The notes below the pieces were generated by a model. It ran no database searches and was not told the DNA's origin. It saw nothing but the letters and a program-made list of their open reading frames with translations. The position numbers and the translations under genes are program-made. DNA of 33,577 bases from Deltaproteobacteria bacterium RIFOXYA12_FULL_58_15 (lineage in GTDB: Bacteria; Myxococcota; XYA12-FULL-58-9), in assembly GCA_001798605.1 (NCBI GenBank), contig MGST01000253.1, positions 1 through 33,577 of the forward strand. The letters are read 5' to 3'. Shown in pieces: positions 1-8,663 of the stretch (positions within the stretch are counted from its first letter, which is position 1; each line of letters starts with the position of its first letter).

Positions 1-1349
1 CAGACCACCAGCCACCCTTGCCGTTGTTGGATGCGCACCTCCAGGTCAGGGCCGGTGCGGCCACTGTCGCCGGCAAGGACAAGGTCGCCTGGGGTCTCAT
101 AGGCAAGGGGCAACGCCAAAGTGGTGATCACCTCGCCGCGCCAGCTGGGTTTGAGTACGATTTTGCCTTCGTGGGCAAGCTCTGCGGCGTCGACCATGGC
201 GAGGTCCTCGTTGAAATGCACAACACCCTTGCCGTCGAGCTTGGCGACGGGAATGTCGAGATCGATCTCGTTGGCGTCAACGCAGGGGTCGGGCGAGAGC
301 AGCTCCGGGGGACCACAAAGGGTAACGGGCAGTGATACACCCACAAGCTCAAACATGAGCGCATGTCGAAGATCGAGTGTGGGGACAACTCCCGCCGGCT
401 GATTGGGAAAGAAGCTGAAAAGTGCAGCTCTTTGGCGGCGCACGTTCTGTCGAACCAGGACGCCCGGCATGCCCGTGAAGGGCGGCTGGAAAAAGGCCTT
501 GCGAACTCTCGTCTCAGCGAGGGGAACGCGATTTCGCCCATCGCGCATCACCCGAGCCTCGACCGAATCGGGTCGCTCGCGTACCTCAGCAAACTTCGAG
601 TCGGCAATTTGCATTCTGATGATCCGGCGTCTTGCCTGATCTCGCAGGGCTTGGCTCGGCAAGCGGGTAACAAAGCGCCGCAGCAGTTCTTGTTCTTTGC
701 ACCCGGCGATCATCGCAGCGGTCACGGGCATGCCGTGCCACGTGGCATTCTCCATATCGAGTGTGTCCTTGAGGTCGGTGGCAAAGTGCATCGCGAGCCT
801 CCCCGGAGGCTCGGCGAGGATGTGGGTGAGCTCATCCAATAGTTTCTTGGTCGCCTGGATACTTGGTTTGATCTCGGGAGGCCGGCGGGTGAGTACCCAA
901 TGCAATCCGGCGATCGTCTTGCTGGCTCGGGGGTCGACTTCAACGCCGCCGATGTGTTTGCCGTAGAGCTTGGCGAGCTTTGTCATGACTTCGCTGCTGG
1001 CTGTGGAGGACAGGTTCGGCAACAGGACGAGCCAACACGCTGACCAGGTGTCGGGCGCAACTTTGCCGACCTCGAGTGCGTCCACGAGTTCATCGATGAC
1101 ATGACCGATGTTGGTGTCATCGACGTGCGTATGATCGCCGCGGCGCTTGGTGTCGCACACCTCGGGGTTGGCGTTTGACTGACCGAGGTAGTGCGCCAAC
1201 GCCTGTCCTGGGTACTCGGTGGAATCCTGGACCAACTGCATGGCGCTGTAGGGGGACGGGAACTGCGGGCGTTTGCTGCACCCCGGTGATGTGAAAACCA
1301 CCCATGAAACCAAGGAAGCTGCGGCTGCCGCGTTCGCCATTCTAACCAT
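1..1349 (-). CDS. Predicted lipoprotein of unknown function (3' end beyond window)
   Basis: An uninterrupted reading frame of about 449 codons runs on the minus strand from an ATG at 1349 to the left edge, so the C-terminus is missing. A second in-frame ATG lies at 1340. The start of the protein is hydrophobic (Ala run, then VSWVVF) and ends in SPGC at Cys24, which looks like a lipobox and suggests a lipid-anchored envelope protein. The rest is soluble-looking and matches no family I recognise. The upstream gene's TGA at 1354-1352 is only two bases before the ATG, so the two are very probably cotranscribed and translationally coupled; I see no clear Shine-Dalgarno of its own. All shorter open frames on both strands here are out of frame with this one. 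The frame is convincing; the function is unknown. Confidence 0.75.
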   Translation of the reverse strand, partial: MVRMANAAAAASLVSWVVFTSPGCSKRPQFPSPYSAMQLVQDSTEYPGQALAHYLGQSNANPEVCDTKRRGDHTHVDDTNIGHVIDELVDALEVGKVAPDTWSACWLVLLPNLSSTASSEVMTKLAKLYGKHIGGVEVDPRASKTIAGLHWVLTRRPPEIKPSIQATKKLLDELTHILAEPPGRLAMHFATDLKDTLDMENATWHGMPVTAAMIAGCKEQELLRRFVTRLPSQALRDQARRRIIRMQIADSKFAEVRERPDSVEARVMRDGRNRVPLAETRVRKAFFQPPFTGMPGVLVRQNVRRQRAALFSFFPNQPAGVVPTLDLRHALMFELVGVSLPVTLCGPPELLSPDPCVDANEIDLDIPVAKLDGKGVVHFNEDLAMVDAAELAHEGKIVLKPSWRGEVITTLALPLAYETPGDLVLAGDSGRTGPDLEVRIQQRQGWLVV

Positions 1350-1351
1350 GG

Positions 1352-2416
1352 TCAGTGGAGTCTCGCTGCAGCGACGAGGTCTTTGACTGCGAACTCAATC
1401 GCTTGCTGGTAGAGGTCTTCGTCATCGTTGACCGAGGCCTTGCTCCGCGCGGCTGATGATTGTGAATCGGTGTCGAGAAGGTGCAGGGTGACAATGACCT
1501 TGCTGCCGAGTTTGGCGACGCTCCCCGTGAGCAGATATTTTACGCCAAGGGCACCGCCAATCTCCGCGGCACATTCGACGTCATCACATCCCATGGCGTC
1601 GCGAATTTTCTCACGGGTCAGCATTGCGTTGATATCCGCGGTGCTGATTACCGACAGAGCGCCGGTGCTGTCTACGGCAACCACGAGGAGGTCGTCGAGC
1701 ACTGAGGCCGTCTTTGTGTCCATGCCATTTGCGCGTAAGGGCATCACGGCAACGGCGTTGTTGGGTTCAGCGTTGGAACGAATGGCGAAGCCCGCGGTGC
1801 CGCGATCGCCGGCCCGAATCGTCGCTTCGTTGGCAAAGAGGGTATCGGTCATCCGTGCAATGGTGTCTTCAAGGGCGTGTCGCAGCATCAACTGTTGATC
1901 TTCTGCCCGCCACGACAGATCGCGGCCTTCGATCAAGCCGGCGACGGAGGTGAGCTGCGCTTCCCCGTGCATGAGTGCCGCGCGATAACGCACATCGAAG
2001 CGCATCTCGTAGGCGACGGCGTCACCCAAGGGCACGTTGCCCGTCTTGACGTGTTGGGGAGCGAGCTCATCGACACGCAATAGCAAATCACCATCGGCAT
2101 CGGCATCGGCGCTGTCCACCAAGGCGACCGAGGCAAAGGCGTCCCGCAGGCTCTTCGTCAAACCCACCGCCAGAGTTGATCGCAGGGATGTGATGTTGAC
2201 GTCGCCTAGATTGACCGCCTTGAGGTGTGCGTCTTCGGAGATGCCAGGTGCGAGATAAACCGCCAGGCGCGCTTGGCGAAACGCTCCCGGTCGCAAGGTT
2301 GAAGGATTGAGCTCCGGAGCCACAATCTTGCTAGGCAGGTGAGCAAGACTCACCACGCACGAAATAGCAGAGATTAGCATGACAACGGCAAGGGAACGCA
2401 TCAGAGTGTTCGACAT
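1352..2416 (-). CDS. Lipoprotein with CsgG/TolB-N-like C-terminal domain
   Basis: The protein is 354 residues from the ATG at 2416, which is preceded by GGAAGG seven bases upstream. A GTG at 2431 is in frame but has no ribosome site. The N-terminus has a hydrophobic stretch ending in SAISC, a lipobox. The second half (about residues 205-350) reads like the helper domains that precede CsgG or TolB-type proteins: a V-MPL strand, a D-LL helix, a DI--ML motif, the pair GC-DVEC, then a G-KYLLTGSV strand with a following 'VTLHLLDTD' strand. Such domains occur in many myxobacterial envelope proteins. The first half resembles no family I can name. It lies 41 bases after the methyltransferase/reductase gene and two bases before the next lipoprotein, so the three probably form one transcript. 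Its role is unknown; a periplasmic location is inferred. Confidence 0.8.
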   Translation of the reverse strand: MSNTLMRSLAVVMLISAISCVVSLAHLPSKIVAPELNPSTLRPGAFRQARLAVYLAPGISEDAHLKAVNLGDVNITSLRSTLAVGLTKSLRDAFASVALVDSADADADGDLLLRVDELAPQHVKTGNVPLGDAVAYEMRFDVRYRAALMHGEAQLTSVAGLIEGRDLSWRAEDQQLMLRHALEDTIARMTDTLFANEATIRAGDRGTAGFAIRSNAEPNNAVAVMPLRANGMDTKTASVLDDLLVVAVDSTGALSVISTADINAMLTREKIRDAMGCDDVECAAEIGGALGVKYLLTGSVAKLGSKVIVTLHLLDTDSQSSAARSKASVNDDEDLYQQAIEFAVKDLVAAARLH

Positions 2417-2457
2417 CGGTTTGCCTTCCACGGAGTGTCGGGGCCGAGATTTGAGAT

Positions 2458-4308
2458 CTAGCGCAGAACCTCGAGCACTCGCAGGGCTGAGTCGATGCGC
2501 CCGAAGGGTGGCATAATGTAGACGCCGTCGACCATTTGTCGCGTTGCCAACAGGGCCTCCTGGGCTATGGCGATGCCCTCATTGCCGCCTTGGTTCTTTT
2601 CGCTGCTTTTGCCCATCCGCTTGCGGATGGGCTCTGGGATCTGCATGCCGGGCACTTCGTTGTGCAGAAATTCTGCGTTGCGATAACTTGCGAGGGGGAG
2701 GATGCCGACGAGGACGGGAACGCGGCAATCATTGATGGCTTTGAGAAATCGTTCCAAGAGGGCCGGCTCGTAGACGGGTTGGGTCATGCAGAAATTGGCA
2801 CCCGCTTCGACTTTGTAACGGAACCTACGGATCTCCCTGTCAAAATCCGCTGCGCCAGGATTGGCACCGACGCCGATGAGAAACTTGCAAGGTTCACCGA
2901 TGGGGTTGGCGGCCAGATCGATGCCGCGATTGAGACCCTGCATTGCCCGAACCAAGCCGATGCTTTCCACGTCGTAGACGGCCGTGACATTGGGGTAGTC
3001 GCCGAGTTTGGGGGGATCGCCGGTGATTGCCAGCACGTTGCGCAGGCCCAAGGCGTATGCTCCGAGCAGGTCAGCCTGCATGCCGAGAAGGTTGCGGTCC
3101 CGGCAGGTGTAGTGCAGCACCGTCTCCATGCCGACCCGCTGCTCGATGAGCAAAGCGAGGTGCAACGATGACATGCGTGCGCTGGCACGGGGGCCATCTG
3201 GAATGTTGATGACGTCGACGCCGTGGAAACGCAATGTCTCCGCTGCGGCGAGCGCCTTGGTTACATCGTGACCACGGGGCGGATTCATTTCGACGGAGAC
3301 GACGAACCTGTTTCCCAATACCGATTGGCGTGCGAGTTTCGCACCCAAGGGCGACCGCTCCTCTATCGGCGCGGGATCGAGCTGCGTCGCCTTCTCGAGG
3401 GGCTCCACCGACGTCACCACCTGTTTCGCCGGTTTGAGTGCCCTGACCATGGCACACACAGCGCGAATGTGGTCCGGAGTCGTGCCGCAGCAACCACCCA
3501 CGAGGCTGGTGCCTGCTTGAATGAAGCGGCGCGAGTACTCGGCGAAATAATCCGGCGACGCCATATAAAGGACGCGATCGTCCACCAACCGCGGCGAGCC
3601 GGCGTTGGGCATGGCCGCGATCGGCATCTCGGGATTCGCGAGCTTGAGTTGTTCGATGGTGGCGAGCATATCGTGCGGGCCTTCGGAACAGTTTGCACCG
3701 ACTGACTGGACGCCGAGGTGGGTCATGGCGGTCATGACCTCTTCGGGGGTGTAGCCAATAATGGTTCGCCCCTCTGCGGGGAAAGTGGCCATCGTTAGAA
3801 TGGGCAGACCGCATTCGAGCCGCGCCGCTTGGACTGCCGCCGTTAGCTCCTTGATGTCGCCCATGGTCTCGATGACGATGAGGTCAACGCCGCCGGCCAC
3901 CAATCCTTTGATCTGCGGTCGAAACAGCTCAATCGCCTCAGCCACGGATATCTTGCCGATGGGGCTCAGCCGCTTTCCCAAAGGTCCCACGGAGCCGCCA
4001 ACCCACCCCTTGTCGCCAACCGCATCCCGGGCCAGCTCCGCGCCCCTTTTGTTGATCTCTTCGGTGTTGGCCGCCTGGCCGTGGGGCTCGAGCTTGAGCG
4101 GATTGGCACCGAAGGTGTTGGTCTCGATGAGCTCAGACCCGGCCTTGATATAGTCGCGATGGATATCCCGCACCGTGTCGGGGGCGGTCAGATTGAGCAT
4201 GTCGTAGCACTGGTTGACGTAGACGCCCTTGGCATAAAGAAGGGTGCCAATGCCGCCGTCAGCTACCACCACACGTTCTGCAATTTCATCGAAAAGGCTG
4301 TTTGGCAT
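2458..4308 (-). CDS. Bifunctional homocysteine S-methyltransferase / 5,10-methylenetetrahydrofolate reductase
   Basis: This 616-residue fusion has the architecture of Bacillus YitJ. The N-terminal half is a homocysteine S-methyltransferase barrel: it opens with VADGGIGTLL, has an ETNTFGAN strand, and keeps the three zinc-binding Cys of the family in GANCSEGP and GGCCGTTPDH. The C-terminal half (from about residue 330) is a methylenetetrahydrofolate reductase barrel: VSVEMNPPRG, INIPDGPRAS, HYTCRDRN, ITGDPPK and FCMTQPVYE carry the FAD and folate contacts. Together they would reduce methylene-THF and methylate homocysteine to methionine in the cytoplasm. ATG at 4308 is preferred over the adjacent GTG at 4311 because AGAGG then lies five bases upstream. 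Two lipoprotein genes follow on the same strand. The 170-base divergent gap upstream shows no S-box riboswitch I could recognise. Confidence 0.95.
   Translation of the reverse strand: MPNSLFDEIAERVVVADGGIGTLLYAKGVYVNQCYDMLNLTAPDTVRDIHRDYIKAGSELIETNTFGANPLKLEPHGQAANTEEINKRGAELARDAVGDKGWVGGSVGPLGKRLSPIGKISVAEAIELFRPQIKGLVAGGVDLIVIETMGDIKELTAAVQAARLECGLPILTMATFPAEGRTIIGYTPEEVMTAMTHLGVQSVGANCSEGPHDMLATIEQLKLANPEMPIAAMPNAGSPRLVDDRVLYMASPDYFAEYSRRFIQAGTSLVGGCCGTTPDHIRAVCAMVRALKPAKQVVTSVEPLEKATQLDPAPIEERSPLGAKLARQSVLGNRFVVSVEMNPPRGHDVTKALAAAETLRFHGVDVINIPDGPRASARMSSLHLALLIEQRVGMETVLHYTCRDRNLLGMQADLLGAYALGLRNVLAITGDPPKLGDYPNVTAVYDVESIGLVRAMQGLNRGIDLAANPIGEPCKFLIGVGANPGAADFDREIRRFRYKVEAGANFCMTQPVYEPALLERFLKAINDCRVPVLVGILPLASYRNAEFLHNEVPGMQIPEPIRKRMGKSSEKNQGGNEGIAIAQEALLATRQMVDGVYIMPPFGRIDSALRVLEVLR
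2611..2632. repeat. Perfect 10-bp inverted repeat inside the reductase gene
   Basis: GCCCATCCGC, TT, GCGGATGGGC can fold as a 10-bp hairpin on either strand. It sits inside the reductase coding region, about 150 bases before its stop, and encodes an Arg/Lys-rich turn. No T run follows on either strand, so it is not an intrinsic terminator of the usual form. Confidence 0.6.
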
Positions 4309-4481
4309 CACATCCTCTGTTCGTCCTAGGACTTGGGTTTGGGGACTTTCGTGTCACTGGCAACAGAGGTGCAATGTATCCTGGACTTCGGCAAACGCAA
4401 AGGCTGACCATGGATGTGATAGGATGCTGGTCCTATTGCTTGACAGGACGTAGTCGGTCATTGGCAAGGTGAGGCAACAGC
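4309..4481. promoter_or_regulatory. Divergent intergenic region, methionine gene / deaminase
   Basis: These 173 bases must hold promoters for both flanking genes. A TTGACA occurs at 4440-4445 on the plus strand, but I find no convincing -10 element at the proper spacing. The ribosome site AAGGTGAGG at 4466-4474 serves the deaminase. No riboswitch-like stem set or attenuator was recognisable by eye. Confidence 0.3.
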
Positions 4482-5387
4482 ATGGCGAGAACAGGTATGG
4501 CTGATTTGCACCGGCACTTGGACGGGTCGCTGCGTCTAGCCACGGTGGAGCAATTGGCTGAGGAGCTTGGATTGCCGGTGCCCTCACCTCTGGTGTTTCA
4601 CGTCGGCATGGGTCTTCAAGAGGCACTGGCCCGGTTTGCATTTACCCTGTCTCTCTTACAGGATCCCACCGTTGTTCGGCGGGTGGCGAGTGAGATCTGC
4701 GAGGACGCTCAGAGCGAAGGTGTGTCGACCCTCGAGATCAGGTTCGCGCCGCAGCTTCATCACAAAGCGCCGATGGCGGCTGTTGTCGACGCGGCTCTCG
4801 AAGGCATCCATGGCCGGGCTGGCCTGGTTCTTTGCGCCCTTTACGGTGAAGACCCCGAGGTTGCCAAAGGGCTCGTCGAAATAGCCGCGAGTCGGGAGGG
4901 TGTCGTCGGATTGGATTTGGCGGGTGCACCGCTGCCGCAACACCGGTATCGGCTCGGTGACTACGCGCCCGCCTTTCGTGCAGCTCGAGAGATCGGGATC
5001 GGACGGACAGTGCACGCTGGGGAAGGGCGGGCACCCGAGGAGATCCTCGTCGCCATCGAACAACTGGGTGCCCAGAGAATTGGCCATGGCACCACGCTGC
5101 TTGAGGCACCAAGGGTCGTGGACTCCGTCTTGGCGAATCACATTACCCTTGAGGCTTGCATCACCTCGAACCTTCAGACCGGCGCCATTGAGGCAATACA
5201 TGAGCATCCTCTGCCTCAGTGGCTAAAGTTGGGAATCTCTGCGTGCGTATGCACCGACAACACCCTGTTCTCCGATGTGACCGCCGTGACCGAACACGAG
5301 GTGGCCCAGCGCATTCCGGGCATGACCGCCGAGCTCTTGGATAGGGCTGTGGAAAACGGCCACCGCGCAGCTTTCGCGGGCCGGTGA
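4482..5387 (+). CDS. Adenosine deaminase-family purine deaminase
   Basis: The 301-residue protein has the amidohydrolase signature of adenosine deaminases. H10 and H12 in DLHRHLDGSL are the first zinc ligands. Then come the GLDLAGA strand, HAGEG (zinc His and catalytic Glu), RIGHGT (catalytic His) and E-C-TSN--T. The final zinc Asp is in CTDNTLFSD. Most family members have TDD here; the second Asp, which contacts the purine ring, is Asn in this protein, as in several actinobacterial members. It should hydrolyse the exocyclic amino group of adenosine or a related purine nucleoside in the cytoplasm. Substrate cannot be read from sequence: aminodeoxyfutalosine or other adenosine derivatives are possible. 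It is slightly shorter than the typical 330-350 residues. AAGGTGAGG seven bases upstream supports the ATG. Confidence 0.88.
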   Translation: MARTGMADLHRHLDGSLRLATVEQLAEELGLPVPSPLVFHVGMGLQEALARFAFTLSLLQDPTVVRRVASEICEDAQSEGVSTLEIRFAPQLHHKAPMAAVVDAALEGIHGRAGLVLCALYGEDPEVAKGLVEIAASREGVVGLDLAGAPLPQHRYRLGDYAPAFRAAREIGIGRTVHAGEGRAPEEILVAIEQLGAQRIGHGTTLLEAPRVVDSVLANHITLEACITSNLQTGAIEAIHEHPLPQWLKLGISACVCTDNTLFSDVTAVTEHEVAQRIPGMTAELLDRAVENGHRAAFAGR

Positions 5388-5402
5388 TCACAGCAGGATA
5401 CG

Positions 5403-6863
5403 TCAACAGCCGCTGCAGTCGCCGAAGTTGAAGGACCCGCAGTCGTCGGCGCACTTGAGGCCAGTGCCATAGCAGCCAATGCCGCTGAATGAATCGCATG
5501 TGACACCATTCAAATCGGTCCCGTCGCAGTTCTCGCCGGCCTCCTTGATGTTGTTGCCGCAACCGCCGATGCAGCCGGTGAGAATGAGTTGGCAGTCTGG
5601 GGCACATCCGAGGTTGCCGCTCTGAAATCCTTCTGCCTGGCAAGTGGTGGCGAAATCTCCACCGTCACATTTTTCGTCATCGTCGGCGACCCCGTTGCCG
5701 CAGCCATTGATGCAACTGGTTACGGTGATTTCGCAGTTTGCGGTGCAACCGAGCTCGCCGGAGAGGAACCCTTCGGTCATGCAGCTCTTGGTGCCAAAGG
5801 CGTTGCCGTCGCACTCCTCGCCGACATTCGCGTTGAGAACGCCGTTGCCGCACAAAGTACACTCAGACACGTCATAGGCGCGACAACCCGGTTGGCACTT
5901 CAGAGTACCGCTGGCATAGCCGACGTCTTCGCAGCCGATGCTGCCGGTGTCGAGGTTGTCACAAAGCTCGTGTTCTTCTTTGTTGTTGTTACCGCAGGTG
6001 TTGGCAATGCAGCCCGTGGTGACGTATCCCGTGCAACTGCTGCTGCAGGCGAGCTCGCCGCCCCAGTAATTGAGAGATTCGCAGGTTGTGCCGCCCAGGG
6101 CGGCACCGTCACAAATCTCACCGTCCTCGAGTCCGTCGGCACCGCAGGTGGTGCAGTCGGAGTCGTCGAATTCCCGGCAGCCCGCCGCGCAGCGCAGGGT
6201 GCCACCGGTGAAGCCAAGGCCCAAGTCCTCGCAATCGGTAGTGCCGTTGTCATCGGCGTCGCAAGTTTCGTGGGCTTCCTTGGTCTCGTTGCCACAGGTG
6301 TCGGGGATGCAAGCGGAAGTGTCAAAGGCGGTACAGTTGTCATTGCAGGCGAGTTCGCCATCCCAGTAGTCAAGAGTCTGGCAGGTCTCATCGTTGAGGT
6401 TGATGCCGTCGCAAGGCTCAGCCCCCTCGAGAATGTTGTTGGGGCAACTCCAGCTGATGCAATTGTCGACATCGAACGTCAGGCAGCCCTCTGCGCAGGC
6501 GATGTCACCGTCATCAAAGCCTTGGGTCATGCAGGTGACGGTGGGGGGCAGGTCGCCATCGCAGACTTCCGTACCTTCCACGGTGGTGTTCCCGCACAGT
6601 TGTGTGAGACAGGCAGATTCATCGTAGCTCATGCACAAAGGTGCGCAGGCGAGCTCGCCTGCGACATAGCCGAAGTCGACGCAGGTTTTGCTGTTGAGGG
6701 CGATGCCATCGCACGCCTCGCCCACGCCAATCGTGTCATCCCCGCAAACGGTGACCGGCGCGGGAGTTGTTGGTTGTTTGATAGGACCCACGTTGTCATC
6801 GCCGCACCCTTGGCAAACGCAAGTGAGGATGAATATCGGGAGCGAAACGGACGCTCTTCGCAT
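5403..6863 (-). CDS. Cysteine-rich repeat lipoprotein (nine DUF4215-like repeats)
   Basis: The 486-residue protein begins with a signal peptide ending in VCQGC (lipobox Cys near residue 20), a short Pro/Thr linker, then nine tandem units of about 47 residues. Each unit follows C-N--E--E-CDG ... C ... G-L-C---C ... C and carries six cysteines, presumably as three disulfides. This is the cysteine-rich repeat typical of Myxococcota surface proteins. A cell-surface or periplasmic, lipid-anchored location is inferred. Nothing in the sequence shows a binding partner. AGGAGA lies seven bases before the ATG. It converges on the deaminase gene, whose stop is only 15 bases away. The last unit is slightly longer and has extra Cys, with the protein ending in C. 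No other domain is present. Confidence 0.9.
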   Translation of the reverse strand: MRRASVSLPIFILTCVCQGCGDDNVGPIKQPTTPAPVTVCGDDTIGVGEACDGIALNSKTCVDFGYVAGELACAPLCMSYDESACLTQLCGNTTVEGTEVCDGDLPPTVTCMTQGFDDGDIACAEGCLTFDVDNCISWSCPNNILEGAEPCDGINLNDETCQTLDYWDGELACNDNCTAFDTSACIPDTCGNETKEAHETCDADDNGTTDCEDLGLGFTGGTLRCAAGCREFDDSDCTTCGADGLEDGEICDGAALGGTTCESLNYWGGELACSSSCTGYVTTGCIANTCGNNNKEEHELCDNLDTGSIGCEDVGYASGTLKCQPGCRAYDVSECTLCGNGVLNANVGEECDGNAFGTKSCMTEGFLSGELGCTANCEITVTSCINGCGNGVADDDEKCDGGDFATTCQAEGFQSGNLGCAPDCQLILTGCIGGCGNNIKEAGENCDGTDLNGVTCDSFSGIGCYGTGLKCADDCGSFNFGDCSGC

Positions 6864-7000
6864 GGTGCCATCTCCTATCTTGTTATCTGCCTATCTTCTG
6901 CGATCCTGATGGCTTGGTTGGATATTTCCAACCTCCCAAGCGTTGCTGGAATAGTGGGGCGTATGCTGCGGGTATGTGTGTCGCCGAGGGGCTCGGACGG

Positions 7001-7576
7001 TTACTCGTTGTAGGTGAGCACCTCAGAAGCTTGGTAGCCGCAGATGTCGCCGTCGTATTTCACTTCGATGGCCAGGGGATCACTGCTGTTGGCGTTGCTC
7101 GTCATACTGGCGGTGAGCTCAAATTCACAGTCGCCTTCGACCACACCGCTGTAGCTGACGTCACCGGTGTAACTCCAGGAGAGCTCGAAGGAGCCGTCGC
7201 CATTGTCTTCGTAGCCGAAGGCCCACTCCATGTCGCCGTCGAGGGTCATCTCAGAGTCGGTCAGGGAGTATGCGCCTTGGGCGTCGAATTCGCCGACCTG
7301 AACTGTGCAATCGTTGAGCTCGAGCTCGAAACCGAAATCGAAATCGGCGCTCCTCAAATTGGATGACACACTGGCGGTGGCGTCCATGTCGCCACCTTTG
7401 GGACAGTCGAGACTCCTGGAAATCGACGCGGTCAAAGAGCTGGCGCCGTTGTCCGATGAATCGGCGAGCCCCGCGGTTCCGGGCCACGCTTTTTTCGCTT
7501 CGGCTTTGGTGAGTGGTTCGCCACAGGCGACAACGGACAACGCGAGTGACACAACAGCCAAGGTCAGTAGCTTCAC
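7001..7576 (-). CDS. Small predicted lipoprotein, unknown function
   Basis: The 191-residue protein starts at a GTG (7576) with an ideal ribosome site, TAAGGAGG at 7589-7582, five bases upstream, which fixes the start despite the GTG. The signal sequence ends in SVVAC, a clear lipobox with Cys18. The mature part is acidic and serine-rich, with alternating short hydrophobic strands and three later Cys that could form disulfides, suggesting a small beta-rich periplasmic or surface lipoprotein. I do not recognise the family. It lies 137 bases downstream of the YjbQ-like gene and upstream of the cysteine-rich lipoprotein, all on the minus strand. Both gaps are long enough for separate promoters. 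Confidence 0.82.
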   Translation of the reverse strand: MKLLTLAVVSLALSVVACGEPLTKAEAKKAWPGTAGLADSSDNGASSLTASISRSLDCPKGGDMDATASVSSNLRSADFDFGFELELNDCTVQVGEFDAQGAYSLTDSEMTLDGDMEWAFGYEDNGDGSFELSWSYTGDVSYSGVVEGDCEFELTASMTSNANSSDPLAIEVKYDGDICGYQASEVLTYNE

Positions 7577-7713
7577 GGATTCCTCCTTAGGAACATTTCT
7601 TTTTTGGCCTCTTCAAGAGAACAGAGGAGACCTTTTGTGGTTAGACTTGTCAAGAGTAAGAAAATTCAATCCACGGAGTTACGGGAACCCACATGAAATT
7701 GAGCAGTTACCGC

Positions 7714-8133
7714 CTATTCGCCGATAATCTTCACCAAGACGCGTTTGCTGCGGCGTCCGTCGAACTCGCCGTAGAAAATTGTTTCCCAGGGTCCGAGGTC
7801 CAGCGCACCTTCTGTGATGGCGACGACCACCTCACGTCCCATGACCTGGCGCTTCAGATGAGCGTCGCCATTGTCCTCACCGGTGCGGTTGTGCTGATAT
7901 TGGCTGACCGGCTCGTGGGGGGCGAGGTGCTCCAACCATTTTTCATAGTCTTGATGCAGTCCGGACTCGTTATCGTTGATGAAAACGCTAGCGGTGATGT
8001 GCATCGCGTTCACCAGGCACAACCCCTCTTGCACACCGCTCTCTCGCACGGCGTCCTCGACCTCACCGGTAATGTGAACAAACTCACGCCGATGTTTGAT
8101 TTTGAACCACAGCTCTTTCCTAAATGACTTCAT
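7714..8133 (-). CDS. yjbQ: YjbQ/UPF0047 family protein
   Basis: The 139-residue product is a full-length YjbQ (UPF0047) protein. The family core is visible: [36 protein letters not shown], and later [21 protein letters not shown], with the conserved His residues and acidic DNGDAH patch, and a C-terminal [13 protein letters not shown]. Some members have been reported to have weak thiamine-phosphate synthase activity, but the physiological role is not settled. It is a small cytoplasmic trimer-forming protein in known structures. AAGGA six bases upstream supports the ATG. The preceding gene's TGA ends nine bases before this start, so the two are likely cotranscribed. Confidence 0.93.
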   Translation of the reverse strand: MKSFRKELWFKIKHRREFVHITGEVEDAVRESGVQEGLCLVNAMHITASVFINDNESGLHQDYEKWLEHLAPHEPVSQYQHNRTGEDNGDAHLKRQVMGREVVVAITEGALDLGPWETIFYGEFDGRRSKRVLVKIIGE

Positions 8134-8142
8134 GGCAGTCCT

Positions 8143-8580
8143 TCAGGTTACCAAAGAGAGTGAGAACCCGCAGTTGTCACAACCATAACTGGTAACACGA
8201 TCGGCACCGCGGTTGGCAAGCTCCGTTGCCCAATTCGGCACCACGCGCTGGGGTCGGCGAATTTTTGCAACAGTGCCCGCCGGCAATGGGGGTGAGCGCT
8301 GCCAGTATTTCGCCAACGTCGGCTTTTTGCAGCGAGGGCAGGGAACCAATTCGGCGGTGTTTGGATCCCAGGACGCAACCATGACGTCGCGTTGAGTCTC
8401 GAGGAATTGTTGGTATGCCTGGGCCACCACTCGTCGGGAGACCTCAGTCTTCTCCGTCCGGTGCTTCTCGACTGCGGTTCTGTAGACCATCTCGGCGAGG
8501 AGTAACTCTTTGGCTGCTGCGTTTGAGCGATTGTGCTTTTCCACGAGCGCAAGGATCCCTGAGAATGGCGCGCTCGCCAA
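8143..8580 (-). CDS. Small protein with paired CxxC (zinc-ribbon-like), unknown function
   Basis: The frame encodes up to 145 residues. The first part is a charged helix (about residues 10-70); the second carries CPRC near residue 81 and CDNC near residue 137, a spacing that could form one zinc site across an inserted loop. The family is not one I recognise. The longest frame starts at a TTG (8580) directly after an in-frame stop, with no clear ribosome site. A GTG 12 codons in, or the ATG near codon 31, are possible starts, so the N-terminus is uncertain. It ends nine bases before yjbQ, which suggests coupling to it. An overlapping frame of similar length at 8148-8639 lacks these motifs and is not the gene. 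Confidence 0.65.
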   Translation of the reverse strand: MASAPFSGILALVEKHNRSNAAAKELLLAEMVYRTAVEKHRTEKTEVSRRVVAQAYQQFLETQRDVMVASWDPNTAELVPCPRCKKPTLAKYWQRSPPLPAGTVAKIRRPQRVVPNWATELANRGADRVTSYGCDNCGFSLSLVT

Positions 8581-8663
8581 ATTTTATGCCGTGAACGTGC
8601 GTTGTCACAAAATTGGACAAATCGCATCGCCGGTGGCAATGGACGGCCGTCTTCTGACTGCTG

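Noticed and set aside
4309-4481. S-box (SAM) riboswitch before the methionine gene
   Set aside because: The leader is short and I could not find the conserved stems or the core sequence.
5589-7013. 474-codon open frame on the plus strand opposite the cysteine-rich lipoprotein
   Set aside because: It is a mirror of the repeat gene: its Ala/Val/Gly-rich product follows the antisense of the six-cysteine units, and the minus-strand frame has a signal peptide, ribosome site and known repeat.
7590-7635. Hairpin with a T run near CTCTTCAAGAG
   Set aside because: The stem is short and no plus-strand gene ends here; on the minus strand it lies just before a ribosome site and is followed by A, not T.
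7635-7655. TTGACA on the minus strand upstream of the small lipoprotein gene
   Set aside because: No acceptable -10 element at 16-18 bases; left as an isolated match.
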